DNA of 59,979 bases, taken from positions 1-59,979 of the forward strand of contig USDD01000002.1 of the NCBI GenBank assembly GCA_900553265.1, given 5' to 3'. Within the stretch, counting starts at the first letter, position 1; every line of letters begins with the position of its first letter. Position numbers and translations under genes: made by a program. Of this stretch, positions 8,136 to 15,449 are shown piece by piece. The DNA is from an uncultured Eubacteriales bacterium. Lineage in GTDB: Bacteria > Bacillota > Clostridia > Christensenellales > Aristaeellaceae. The notes under the pieces are model-generated. The model worked only from the letters and a program-made list of their open reading frames with translations. It did no database searches and was not told the origin of the DNA.

Positions 8136-9008
8136 TTAGCGCCCCCTCTTCCTGGAGGTATAATCGGAATACCCCGTGAATGTCATGAACAGGCCGATGA
8201 ACAGCAGCATGGTCAGACCTACGGGAATGCCGATCCAGATCCAGCGCTCCTGAAGAATGGCCTGATACTGACGGGCCCAGTAGATCATGTTGCCGAGGGT
8301 GGCCGTGGTGGTGGAGGAAAGGCCGAGAATGGCCAGAGAGGATTCCGTGCCGATGGCCACCATGATGGTGTTGATGAAGTTGGACATGGCCCAGCTGGCC
8401 ACGTAGGGCAGGATTTCGCAGACGATGATCTTCAGCCGGTTTTCGCCGGAGAAATGGGCCGTGTTGATAAATTCCCGTTCGCGGATGGTCAGCGCCATGG
8501 CGCGCGCCTGACGGGCGGGCCACGGCCAGTTGAACACGGTCAGCACCGCCGCGATGGTCATGATGGACGTTCGCCCGGACATCATGGAGGAAATCAGAAT
8601 CAGAATGGGCAGCGAGGGAATGACGATGATCGCGTCGCCGATAAAGGTGAGCACGCGGTCGATCAGGCCGCCGCTGAATCCGGCGAACAGGCCCACCAGC
8701 ACTCCGATGGCCGTGGAACAGGCGGCCACCACGATGCCGATAATCAGCGAATTCTGCACGGCGTCGACGGCCTGCCAGAAAATATCCTGGCCGAGGGCGT
8801 TGGTACCCAGCAGATGCTTGGAGCTGACGGGCAGGTTCTTGCGGAAGGTGCTCATCTGCGAGGTGTCCAGCGGATTAAACCGGGGCAGTATGAGCCCGAC
8901 GATGACGAAGAACAGCAGAATAAACAGTCCAATTTTAAACCGAAGCTCCATGGTGCGCCATACGTCGCGAAACGTGGCGCGCTGCGCATATCGAATCTTT
9001 TTTCTCAT
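8136..9008 (-). CDS. ABC transporter permease, DppC/OppC-like
   Basis: A 290-residue inner-membrane permease of the binding-protein-dependent peptide type. It has a basic N-terminus, a first membrane helix at about 27-45, an extracytoplasmic loop containing LLGTNALGQDIF (diagnostic for DppC/OppC proteins) and five further helices. The EAA-like loop reads ALTIREREFINTAHFSGENRLKIIVCEILP. AAGGAGG precedes the ATG at 9008. Forms a heterodimer with the permease encoded 14 bases upstream. Confidence 0.93.
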   Translation of the reverse strand: MRKKIRYAQRATFRDVWRTMELRFKIGLFILLFFVIVGLILPRFNPLDTSQMSTFRKNLPVSSKHLLGTNALGQDIFWQAVDAVQNSLIIGIVVAACSTAIGVLVGLFAGFSGGLIDRVLTFIGDAIIVIPSLPILILISSMMSGRTSIMTIAAVLTVFNWPWPARQARAMALTIREREFINTAHFSGENRLKIIVCEILPYVASWAMSNFINTIMVAIGTESSLAILGLSSTTTATLGNMIYWARQYQAILQERWIWIGIPVGLTMLLFIGLFMTFTGYSDYTSRKRGR

Positions 9009-9022
9009 GCTCGCGCCTCCTT

Positions 9023-10021
9023 TTACTTATAGCGCACTCGGGGATCGAGGAAGGGATACAGCAGGTCGACCAGCAGCGTCGCCGTGGAAACCGCCACGAT
9101 GGACAGCGTGATCAGGCCCAACATCAGGTTGTAATCGGCCTGAAGTATGGCGCTCTGGGTCAGCGCGCCCACACCGGGATAGCCGAACATGATTTCCGTC
9201 ATCAGCGCGCCGCCGAACATTCCGCCCAACTGCAGAGAAAGTGTGGTGATCTGAGTCAGTATGGAGTTTTTGTAGACGTATCGATAGGCGATGGTTCGTT
9301 CCTTCAGGCCCTTCAGACGGCCATAGTTTACATATTCCTCCTCCGCAGTGTTGGAGGCCAGGGATTTCATGCTGATAATCCACCAGCCGCCGCCCAGGAT
9401 AATCAGCGACAGCGCGGGAAGAAAGGAGTTGTAGACGATCTTTGATACCCAATCCCAGGTCAGGCTGAATTTTGCGGGCATGCTCGCCACCAGCGGAAAC
9501 CAGTTGTTCAGATAGCAGCACAGAATCAGCAGAATCAGCGCGAGAATGAAATAAGGGATGGGATAGATGCACATCGCGGCGGTTTCCAGAAATTTGGAAT
9601 ACCACCTGTTCTTTTTGAAACCGGCCAGCAGGCCGATTAAATTGCCGAATACAAAGGATATGAGCGATGTAATCAGCATGAGCCCGACGGTGTAGGGCAG
9701 ATATTGCCGGATCAGATCGGTTACAGGAGTGGGAAAGAGCGTAAAGGATGGGCCGAAGTCAAACGACAGCATGCGCTTCATGGAGGTGGCGTACTGCTCC
9801 ATAACGGTGCCTTCCATGCCGAACTGGCGGCGCAGCGCCGAGCGCATGGATTCAATCTGTTCTACGGTCATCTGGGAACCCTTCGAGTTCAGGCGGCCGA
9901 TCATGCCTTCAATGGGATCGGCCGGCATCAGGCGGGGCAGTATGAATACCGCGGTGACGCCCACCCAGATGGTCAGGGCCCATATGAGAATGCGCATGAG
10001 CACGTATTTTGCAATCCGCAT
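9023..10021 (-). CDS. ABC transporter permease, DppB/OppB-like
   Basis: A 332-residue membrane protein: first helix at about 8-28, a long extracytoplasmic segment (30-95), then five helices. The EAA-like loop is EEYVNYGRLKGLKERTIAYRYVYKNSILTQIT, and the C-terminal PFLDPRVRYK is the family ending. AAGGAGGA lies eight bases before the ATG. About 94 bases separate it from the binding protein gene; the stretch just before the start holds an imperfect GGTTCGGCTGCCGG / CCGGCAGCCG hairpin (about 10065-10100) that may attenuate transcription so that the binding protein is made in excess. Confidence 0.93.
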   Translation of the reverse strand: MRIAKYVLMRILIWALTIWVGVTAVFILPRLMPADPIEGMIGRLNSKGSQMTVEQIESMRSALRRQFGMEGTVMEQYATSMKRMLSFDFGPSFTLFPTPVTDLIRQYLPYTVGLMLITSLISFVFGNLIGLLAGFKKNRWYSKFLETAAMCIYPIPYFILALILLILCCYLNNWFPLVASMPAKFSLTWDWVSKIVYNSFLPALSLIILGGGWWIISMKSLASNTAEEEYVNYGRLKGLKERTIAYRYVYKNSILTQITTLSLQLGGMFGGALMTEIMFGYPGVGALTQSAILQADYNLMLGLITLSIVAVSTATLLVDLLYPFLDPRVRYK

Positions 10022-10064
10022 TGGTCAGTTCCTCCTTGCCATGTCGGCATAAGCGACGTCTCCA

Positions 10065-10101
10065 TTGGGTTCGGCTGCCGGGCGGAACCCGGCAGCCGAA
10101 G
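10065..10101 (-). promoter_or_regulatory. Hairpin between binding protein and permease genes
   Basis: TTCGGCTGCCGGG and CCCGGCAGCCGAA-type arms (about 10069-10081 and 10087-10099) around a short loop. There is no clear U-run, so partial termination or 3' end protection of the binding-protein message is the likely role, as commonly found after binding protein genes. Confidence 0.5.
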
Positions 10102-10115
10102 GGAATCGTGAAAGG

Positions 10116-11999
10116 TTATCTCGCAACAGGCTGGATCTCGGTCATGTGATACCGGAAGCTGGACCACCACCAGAACGGGCCCTCGTAGTTGTTCTCGGCG
10201 GAGACGAAGTTTGTCCAGTAGTAGTTGTCCACGGGAATGATCTTGGAGGTGCCGAAGCAGGGAATCCATGGCATTTCGATGACGAACTGCTTCAGGAGCT
10301 CCACGTACTTCTCGTGCAGGCCCTCGCTGTTGGGAGCCATGGCACCGATTTCATCCAGCATGCCGGAGATGGCGTCGCTGGCATAGCGGGAGGTGTTGCC
10401 CAGGCTGTTGGTGCCGGCCGGAGAGATGCGATCCTTGTGCCAGGAGCCGCTGATGTAGGTGTAGAGATCCGGAGTGGTTCCGCAGCCGGGCCAGTAGGAG
10501 CCGGCGGTGAAGTCGCCGCTGGAGCGAACGCCCCAGAAGGTGGCGCTGTCCATGGTCTGCACAACCACGTCCAGGCCGAAGTTCTTCCAGTATTCCACGA
10601 TGGGGTAGGCGATGCGGTTGGACTGCATCTCGAAGTCGGCGGGAGCGTTTACGGAGAAGGTGATCTTCTCATCGTTGTAGTACCAGAAGCCGTCTTCCTT
10701 CTTCACGCAGCCGGCCTTTTCCATCAGCCTGGCGGCCTCTTCCACGTCGTACTTCCACCAGCCGACGCCGAACAGCCTGATCTGCTCTTCCTCGGTTTCC
10801 GGGATGCCGTCGATGCCCATTTCCTTCAGCTCGGCGGAAATCTCAACAGCGTAGTTGGGGTTGAAGGGCTGATAGCCGTCCTCAAGAGTAAAGTCCGTCA
10901 GCCAGTCGCGCATCTCCAGATGGTAGGTGTCCATCAGAGCGGTGATCGGAGGCGCCTGCAGCGGGCTGACGCGCATCTGACCGTTGAAGGACGTAATGGA
11001 GACTTCCATGATGTCCATCGCCAGACACAGCGCCCAGCGAACCTCGGCCTTGTTGAAGGGCTTGATCTCGGTGTTGAACTCAATGCCGCGCTCGCAGGGA
11101 TCGTCGAAGCAGCCGTAGGGATAGTAATCCAGCCAGGCCTGCACGGTGTCGCTCTTGCTCATCAGCACGTCCCAGGATTCGGGCGTGATGTCGCACAGCA
11201 CGTCCAGCTCATGGTTCAGCATGGCCATGATGCGCTTTTCCTCGGTGCCGAAGGCCTTGAACTGCACATACTTGACCGTGGGCGCGCCCTTGATAACGCC
11301 GACGGGAGTGTTCTGCCAGTCCTCGCGGGCCTCGTACAGCAGCCAGTTGCCGTTGGGATCGCGATCCTTCAGCGTGTACATGCCGATAACCACCGGGTTG
11401 GAATCCTCAAAGGTGGAAGGATCCTCCACCTGGCTCCAGATGTGCTCCGGAACGGGATAGAACGCGCAGGTGTTGATATCGGTGCCCAGCAGGGCGGAAA
11501 TGCGGGGATAGCTGCGGGTGAGGTTCAGGACGAATTCATAGTCGTTCACCTTTTCCACGCTCTCAATCAGGCCCGCCAGCGTTCCTCCGAAGCCGATGGT
11601 CTCCTTGTTCTCGATGAGCATGTTGATGGTGAAGATCACGTCGTCGGCGTTGAAGTCCTCGCCGCCGGACCACTTCAGGCCCTCGCGCAGCTTGATGGTA
11701 AAGGACGTGAAGTCATCGTTGTTGGCGATGGGCATTTCGCTGGCCAGCTCGGGGAACTGCGCGCCCTGCTGGGAATTGTAATTCCACAGATAGCCGAAGC
11801 TCAGCTGGATCAGGCCGTCCGCGCAGGTGGCGTAGGGATTGCACGCGTAGGGGTTGGCGCTGGCGCCGAGCAGCATATCCACGATGAGCGTTTCGCTTCT
11901 CGGGGTGCCGGCTTCCGTCATCTCTTCCGCCTGAGCGGCCATGGGAACGAGGGCCAGAAGCATGAGAGTTGCAAGAAACAGGGACAGCAGTTTTCTCAT
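10116..11999 (-). CDS. ABC transporter substrate-binding protein, family 5 (SBP_bac_5)
   Basis: A 627-residue exported binding protein of the peptide/oligosaccharide family 5. The ATG at 11999 with AAGGAGGT seven bases upstream is preferred over the in-frame start 13 codons earlier. Residues 1-22 are a signal peptide ending in AQA, a signal peptidase I site; no lipobox cysteine is present, which is unusual for a binding protein of a single-membrane bacterium. Family features include the early ELASEMP...FTIKLREGLKWSGGEDFNADDVIFT region. First gene of the cluster with two permeases, two ATPases, a thioredoxin-like protein and two GH172 enzymes, so an oligosaccharide ligand is inferred. Confidence 0.93.
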   Translation of the reverse strand: MRKLLSLFLATLMLLALVPMAAQAEEMTEAGTPRSETLIVDMLLGASANPYACNPYATCADGLIQLSFGYLWNYNSQQGAQFPELASEMPIANNDDFTSFTIKLREGLKWSGGEDFNADDVIFTINMLIENKETIGFGGTLAGLIESVEKVNDYEFVLNLTRSYPRISALLGTDINTCAFYPVPEHIWSQVEDPSTFEDSNPVVIGMYTLKDRDPNGNWLLYEAREDWQNTPVGVIKGAPTVKYVQFKAFGTEEKRIMAMLNHELDVLCDITPESWDVLMSKSDTVQAWLDYYPYGCFDDPCERGIEFNTEIKPFNKAEVRWALCLAMDIMEVSITSFNGQMRVSPLQAPPITALMDTYHLEMRDWLTDFTLEDGYQPFNPNYAVEISAELKEMGIDGIPETEEEQIRLFGVGWWKYDVEEAARLMEKAGCVKKEDGFWYYNDEKITFSVNAPADFEMQSNRIAYPIVEYWKNFGLDVVVQTMDSATFWGVRSSGDFTAGSYWPGCGTTPDLYTYISGSWHKDRISPAGTNSLGNTSRYASDAISGMLDEIGAMAPNSEGLHEKYVELLKQFVIEMPWIPCFGTSKIIPVDNYYWTNFVSAENNYEGPFWWWSSFRYHMTEIQPVAR

Positions 12000-12058
12000 A
12001 ATGGTAACCTCCTTGTATGTTTTGCACACAGAAACCAATTCTGCATGTCGTTAATACT

Positions 12059-12087
12059 ATTATCGTTATTAATATATAGGAAATCAA
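12059..12087 (-). promoter_or_regulatory. Promoter of the ABC importer / GH172 cluster
   Basis: On the minus strand TTGATT (12082-12087) and GATAAT (12059-12064) are 17 bases apart, giving a leader of about 55 bases before the binding-protein ATG. The match is imperfect, as expected for a promoter that needs an activator. Confidence 0.5.
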
Positions 12088-12250
12088 TTCACGTATTTGC
12101 GGTATATTATTGTAAATTTGCGCATAAGCAACCCACAAAGCGCAAAATAAGCATACATTTTTTGAAAATTTGCTGTTTGAAGTTGGGAAAAATGGTTTTC
12201 GACGGCGGCTATATGAAAAAACTGTCCCCGGGTAACGCAAATTTGTGGAA

Positions 12251-12297
12251 ACAGCCCGGCCCCGGGCGGCGAAAAACGTCGTCCGAGGCCGGGCTGT
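12251..12297. terminator. Hairpin terminator after the AraC gene
   Basis: ACAGCCCGGCC (12251-12261) pairs with GGCCGGGCTGT (12287-12297). T-runs are short on both strands (TTTT on plus, TTT on minus), so it may work in both directions. Confidence 0.6.
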
Positions 12298-12316
12298 TTT
12301 GGGTTTATATTGCGGC

Positions 12317-13237
12317 TTATCTGGAGGATATGCCGTCGCGCCAGGTTCGAATTTCCTCGTCCGCGGCGGACCGAGAGCGCTTGTCTTCCATGTACGCCTT
12401 TCTATAGGCGAGAGGAGTCGCGCCGTTGATGCTGCGGAACTGCACGTTAAAGTGGGACTGATTGGAGTACCCGACCCGGCGGCCAATCTCCTGGATGGGC
12501 AGATCGGTTTCCCGAAGGAGCATGGCGGCCTCCCATATCCGGCATTGAATGATGTAGGTCTTCATGGAAATGCCCATCTTCTCCTTAAAGAGGTGGGACA
12601 TATAGTAATAGTTTACGTGCAGGGCGTCGGCCATCCTGCGAATGGAAATCTGCTGTGTATAATTTCGCTCGATGAACGCCTTGATCTGCTCGAAGGGCGT
12701 TTTTTCCGAGGCACTTTCATAGACGGCGTTCTCGTCGTTGGAGAGCAGCATCACCAGCAGCACCATCGCGCTGGCGACGCGCTCGGTTACGCGCTGAAAA
12801 TAATCGCCCTCCTTCCCCACGGCTTCCAGGATGGTCTGCATTCCCTAAAGGATGAGTCCCCGATAGGCGTGGGTGTGAAACACCGGAGGCAGGCCGTCCG
12901 AGAGCAGCTCGCCGTCCCGGCTGCCATAGATGCGCAGCTTTTGCAGCCGCAGCGCGTACACGCACGGCGGATCTCCGCTGCGCAGAAAGACCTCCCTGTG
13001 AAATTCGCCCGCGTTGTAAACCACGAGATCGCCCTCGTGAACGGGATAATTCTCCTCGCGCACCCGGACGCTGCCCGCTCCGCGATCAATGAACATGAGC
13101 TCTGCCGCATCCGGATGCTGATGAATCTGGGACATATAGCCGCTCTTCAGGTGCAGCTCTTCGATCTTTTCAACGGTGGGCGTGTGCTCAATGGAGCATT
13201 GAATGCCCGCCAGTTCACTGATATAAACGCCCGGCAT
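12317..13237 (-). pseudogene. AraC-family regulator (cupin plus HTH) interrupted by an in-frame TAG
   Basis: Two pieces lie in one frame. The first (13237-12848, 130 residues) is a cupin ligand-binding domain, with HQHPDAAELMFI and EGDLVVYNAGEFH motifs. It ends at TAG 12847-12845. After one Gly codon, ATG at 12841 begins a 174-residue piece with the AraC double helix-turn-helix (IKAFIERNYTQQISIRRMA... and IQEIGRRVGYSNQSHFNVQFR). Joined they give about 305 residues, the usual length. TAG is used as a normal stop by neighbouring genes, so recoding is unlikely. Either a nonsense mutation or a base error broke it, or restart at 12841 makes a HTH-only protein. It sits beside the GH172/ABC cluster that it probably regulates. 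Confidence 0.8.
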
Positions 13238-13275
13238 CGAACCGACCCTCCGCTTCCCGCTTATTTCATAGCTTC

Positions 13276-13304
13276 ATTATAACCGGGCGGTCAGATTTCG
13301 TCAA
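13276..13304 (-). promoter_or_regulatory. Promoter of the AraC gene
   Basis: Minus strand TTGACG (13299-13304) and TATAAT (13276-13281), spacing 17. Leader of about 30 bases to the ATG at 13237. The intact promoter suggests the gene was functional recently. Confidence 0.75.
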
Positions 13305-13392
13305 TTCGCAGGCTGTCAAAATTTTCTTCAGGACAATCCATATCAGATACAATTTGCTTTTGCCCAATATTGCTTTGAGGAACCAATGGGTC

Positions 13393-13418
13393 GAGGAGCC
13401 TGCGCGGCTCCTCTTTTT
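13393..13418 (+). terminator. Rho-independent terminator, plus orientation, with no gene before it
   Basis: GAGGAGCC (13393-13400) and GGCTCCTC (13406-13413) around TGCGC, followed by TTTTT (13414-13418) on the plus strand. The T-run overlaps the stop of the small minus-strand gene. On the minus strand no T-run follows the hairpin. No plus-strand gene ends here; see the findings. Confidence 0.6.
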
Positions 13419-13591
13419 CAGTCCTTCTTTCCCCTCCTGCGCCTCGGGCGCTTCGGCCGCTGCACGGCATACAGCGCCGCCAGACTGGCCTCCTGCGCGC
13501 CGTTCTGGGGCAGCGCGGGCATGAGTCCTGTGCACTCGGTCATCGACGCGGCCAGCAGTTCTTCCTCCATCAGCTTCTTCTCTTCGTCCAT
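13418..13591 (-). CDS. Small hypothetical protein, 57 residues
   Basis: ATG at 13591 is preceded by a good GGAGGTG box with eight bases of spacing; an earlier in-frame GTG lies inside that box and is rejected. The protein has an acidic N-terminus (DEEKKLMEEELL) and a very basic end (RPKRPRRRRGKKD), which suggests binding to nucleic acid or membrane. No family recognised. The strong ribosome site is the main evidence that it is real. Confidence 0.55.
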   Translation of the reverse strand: MDEEKKLMEEELLAASMTECTGLMPALPQNGAQEASLAALYAVQRPKRPRRRRGKKD

Positions 13592-13721
13592 AAAAATCAC
13601 CTCCGAAGCTATTCTTCGAAGGGCGCAAAGTCAATATTCCACCATAATTTCCCGAAAAATGCACGAAAACCCAGCTTTGCCGAGACATCTTCGCGATTTC
13701 GGTTCTCGGCGGCGTTTTTCA

Positions 13722-13730
13722 TGCTATAAT
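13722..13730 (+). promoter_or_regulatory. Extended -10 promoter
   Basis: TGCTATAAT at 13722-13730 is a full extended -10 element about 38 bases ahead of the ATG at 13768; no clear -35 box is seen. Confidence 0.55.
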
Positions 13731-13767
13731 GTGCCCTGTCGCCGAAAAGGCGAACGGGAGGAATCGC

Positions 13768-14508
13768 ATGAAGCTGGATCTGAGTTGCCCGATTGAGCTG
13801 CGGGGCTACGCGCTGGTCTGCAAGGACGGCCGCGCCGACGCCACCGCGCGCCTGTACAATCTGTCCGACCGCCGCATCGCCTCGTTCGAGGCCGTCGCCA
13901 AATGGCGCAGCGAGCTGGCGGGTCGGAGCCTGGCCTGTCCCTTCACCGCCGACGCGCTGCGCGCCGAAAAGCGGGGCTTTTTCTCCATGGAGCTGACCAC
14001 CGATCGCCTGCCCGACGCCGATTCCGTGGAATTGCTGTTCACACGCGTCCGCTTTGAGGACGGCGAGGAATGGCGCGCGGGCAGCGGCCCCTATGCCGAC
14101 GTGGGCCCGCTGCCGTTTCTGCGCCCGGACGAGCTGACGCGCCTGCGCGCGCAGATGGGCGACGACGCGGTCTGCGTTCCCCGGGAGGACGGCGAGACCT
14201 GGCGCTGCGTCTGCGGCCGCGTCAACTCAGGCACAACCTGCGTCCGCTGCCAGCGCAGCCATGAGGAAGCCTTTTCCTTCTCGCCGGAGCCGGAGAAGGC
14301 CGCTCCCGCCGCCGAAAGCCCTGCGGAAAAGGCGGAGTTCGAGGCGCTTCAGAGCCGCACTCTGCGCCGCCAGACCCGCCGCCTGCGCCGCGCGCTGGCG
14401 CTGTCCATCGTCGTTCTGGCCGCGGGCGTGCTGGCCGTGCTCTGCGCGCCGAAGCCCGCCGTGCAGACCGTCTCCGCCGCTCAGGCGTTTTCCTCCGATC
14501 TGCGCTGA
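13768..14508 (+). CDS. Hypothetical zinc-ribbon protein with a C-terminal membrane anchor
   Basis: A 246-residue protein. ATG at 13768 follows GGGAGGA by five bases; earlier in-frame starts overlap the promoter. Residues 1-125 are a mixed alpha/beta domain of unknown kind. Residues about 148-167 contain a zinc-ribbon-like pattern, CVCG...CVRC, embedded in WRCVCGRVNSGTTCVRCQ. Then comes a Glu/Ala/Pro-rich linker, a short basic stretch (RRQTRRLRRA) and one hydrophobic helix (about 211-230) close to the C-terminus, leaving a short exposed tail. It therefore looks like a cytoplasmic domain tethered to the membrane from its C-terminal side. Function unknown. Confidence 0.7.
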   Translation: MKLDLSCPIELRGYALVCKDGRADATARLYNLSDRRIASFEAVAKWRSELAGRSLACPFTADALRAEKRGFFSMELTTDRLPDADSVELLFTRVRFEDGEEWRAGSGPYADVGPLPFLRPDELTRLRAQMGDDAVCVPREDGETWRCVCGRVNSGTTCVRCQRSHEEAFSFSPEPEKAAPAAESPAEKAEFEALQSRTLRRQTRRLRRALALSIVVLAAGVLAVLCAPKPAVQTVSAAQAFSSDLR

Positions 14509-14551
14509 AAATATAAAAATCCCGCTGCAATCATCCCCACCTCTGCATAGC

Positions 14552-14591
14552 AAAACCGGAGCCTGTCGCTTGGAACAGGCTCCGGTTTTTT
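14552..14591. terminator. Bidirectional terminator between convergent genes
   Basis: A 15-base arm starting AAAACCGGAGCC (14552-14566) pairs with its complement ending at 14589; A-run on the left and T-run on the right serve both the zinc-ribbon gene and mntP. Confidence 0.85.
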
Positions 14592-14598
14592 GCTTTTC

Positions 14599-15180
14599 TC
14601 AGAGAATGCCGCTGAGGAATATCTCGACGCCGATGCCGATGAGAATCACGCCGCCCAGCACCGAGGCCTTTCCGGCCAGCTTCGTGCCGAAGCGCTTGCC
14701 CAGGCTCAGGCCGCCCATGCAGATGGCGAAGGTCACGGCGGCGATGATGATAGACGCGGTCAGCGCCATGATCGGGCCGTAATCGGCGATGGTGAAGCCC
14801 ACGGACAGCGCGTCGATGGACGTGGCCACGCCCTGCACCAGCAGCATGCCGAAGCTCATGGCGGGCTTTTCGTCGTCCTCGCCGCCGCGCAGGCCCTCCC
14901 AGAGCATCTTGCCGCCGATATAGCCCAGCAGAATCAGCGCGATCCACGGAATGAAGCGGTCAAAGGCCTTGAAATACTGCACGATGGTGTGCACGCACAG
15001 CCAGCCCAGCATGGGCATCAGCGCCTGAAAGCCGCCGAACACGCCGGCGATGCTCACCATGCGGCCGCGCTTCATCTGCGGCTCGTTCAGGCCGTTGGCC
15101 AGCGAGACCGAAAAGGCGTCCATGGCCAGTCCCACGCCCAGCAGGGCGCTGTTCAGGAAAAACAAAAAGCTCCATTCCAT
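14599..15180 (-). CDS. mntP: Manganese efflux pump MntP
   Basis: A 193-residue protein with six predicted membrane helices and the two family motifs: GLAMDAFSVSLANGL in helix 1 and QGVATSIDALSVGF in the second half, each with the conserved aspartate needed for transport. It exports Mn2+ when cytoplasmic levels are too high. The ATG at 15180 has GGAGGA seven to eight bases upstream; the in-frame start 18 codons earlier lies in the riboswitch expression platform and is rejected. It is preceded by a yybP-ykoY Mn2+ riboswitch, which strongly supports the assignment. Single-gene unit ended by the bidirectional hairpin at 14552-14591. Confidence 0.95.
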   Translation of the reverse strand: MEWSFLFFLNSALLGVGLAMDAFSVSLANGLNEPQMKRGRMVSIAGVFGGFQALMPMLGWLCVHTIVQYFKAFDRFIPWIALILLGYIGGKMLWEGLRGGEDDEKPAMSFGMLLVQGVATSIDALSVGFTIADYGPIMALTASIIIAAVTFAICMGGLSLGKRFGTKLAGKASVLGGVILIGIGVEIFLSGIL

Positions 15181-15221
15181 GGCGATTCCTCCGTTTTTCA
15201 AAGCGGCTTTTGCACAAAAAA

Positions 15222-15245
15222 CGAGCGCGCCCAAAGGCGCACTCG
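15222..15245 (-). terminator. Riboswitch-controlled intrinsic terminator in the mntP leader
   Basis: On the minus strand CGAGTGCGCC-TTT-GGGCGCGCTCG (with one G-U pair) is followed by TTTTTT (15215-15221). It lies between the aptamer and the mntP start, so it is the expression platform: Mn2+ binding should prevent this hairpin and allow read-through. Confidence 0.8.
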
Positions 15246-15284
15246 AAATTTCATTATGAAAAAACGAAACTCCTGTACAGCCTT

Positions 15285-15385
15285 GCAGTTATACATGAGT
15301 CTCGCAATTTAAAACAAGCCAGACCGCAGCGGTCAGTATGTTGACTTGTTACGCGCCATGCGCGCTCGCTACTCCCTCACGGGAC
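15285..15385 (-). promoter_or_regulatory. yybP-ykoY manganese riboswitch
   Basis: Read on the minus strand, the leader has the conserved yybP-ykoY blocks in order: GGGAGTAGC (15369-15377), then after a GC-rich arm CAAGTCAACA, ACTGACCGC...GCGGTCTGGC, and the closing TGCGAGACTCATG (15294-15306). These are the two internal loops that form the Mn2+ site. It stands in front of mntP, the classic target, with a terminator-type expression platform. Identification is from visible consensus, not from a covariance search. Confidence 0.9.
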
Positions 15386-15397
15386 GATTGTTAGCAT

Positions 15398-15426
15398 ATT
15401 ATAACACGCACCCGCCGGCAGTTCAA
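15398..15426 (-). promoter_or_regulatory. Promoter of the mntP riboswitch transcript
   Basis: Minus strand TTGAAC (15421-15426) and TATAAT (15398-15403), spacing 17, placing the start just before the aptamer. The -35 box is the loop of an inverted repeat (see findings). Confidence 0.75.
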
Positions 15427-15437
15427 TCGCCGGCGGG
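15411..15437 (-). terminator. GC-rich hairpin after the M1-like gene, overlapping the mntP promoter
   Basis: CCCGCCGGC and GCCGGCGGG form a perfect 9-bp stem (15411-15419 with 15429-15437) with the nine-base loop containing the mntP -35 box. It lies 12 bases past the TAG of the M1-like gene on the same strand. No U-run follows. Confidence 0.5.
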
Positions 15438-15449
15438 AAATTTAACGCG

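Larger units (their letters stand above)
12000..12316. other. AT-rich intergenic region between binding protein and AraC genes
   Basis: 317 bases without a gene. It holds the binding-protein ribosome site (12007-12014), a minus-strand promoter (12059-12087), an A/T-rich stretch (12090-12200) that contrasts with the GC-rich surroundings, and the terminator hairpin at 12251-12297. The AT-rich stretch would be the natural place for the AraC regulator to bind, but no convincing direct repeat was found. Confidence 0.6.

Noticed and set aside
12845..12847. TAG read as pyrrolysine or another amino acid in the AraC gene
   Set aside because: TAG closes several neighbouring genes at the expected C-terminus, and AraC proteins have no reason for a special residue here.
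13729..13767. Longer start for the zinc-ribbon protein
   Set aside because: It begins in the extended -10 box; the ATG at 13768 has a proper ribosome site.
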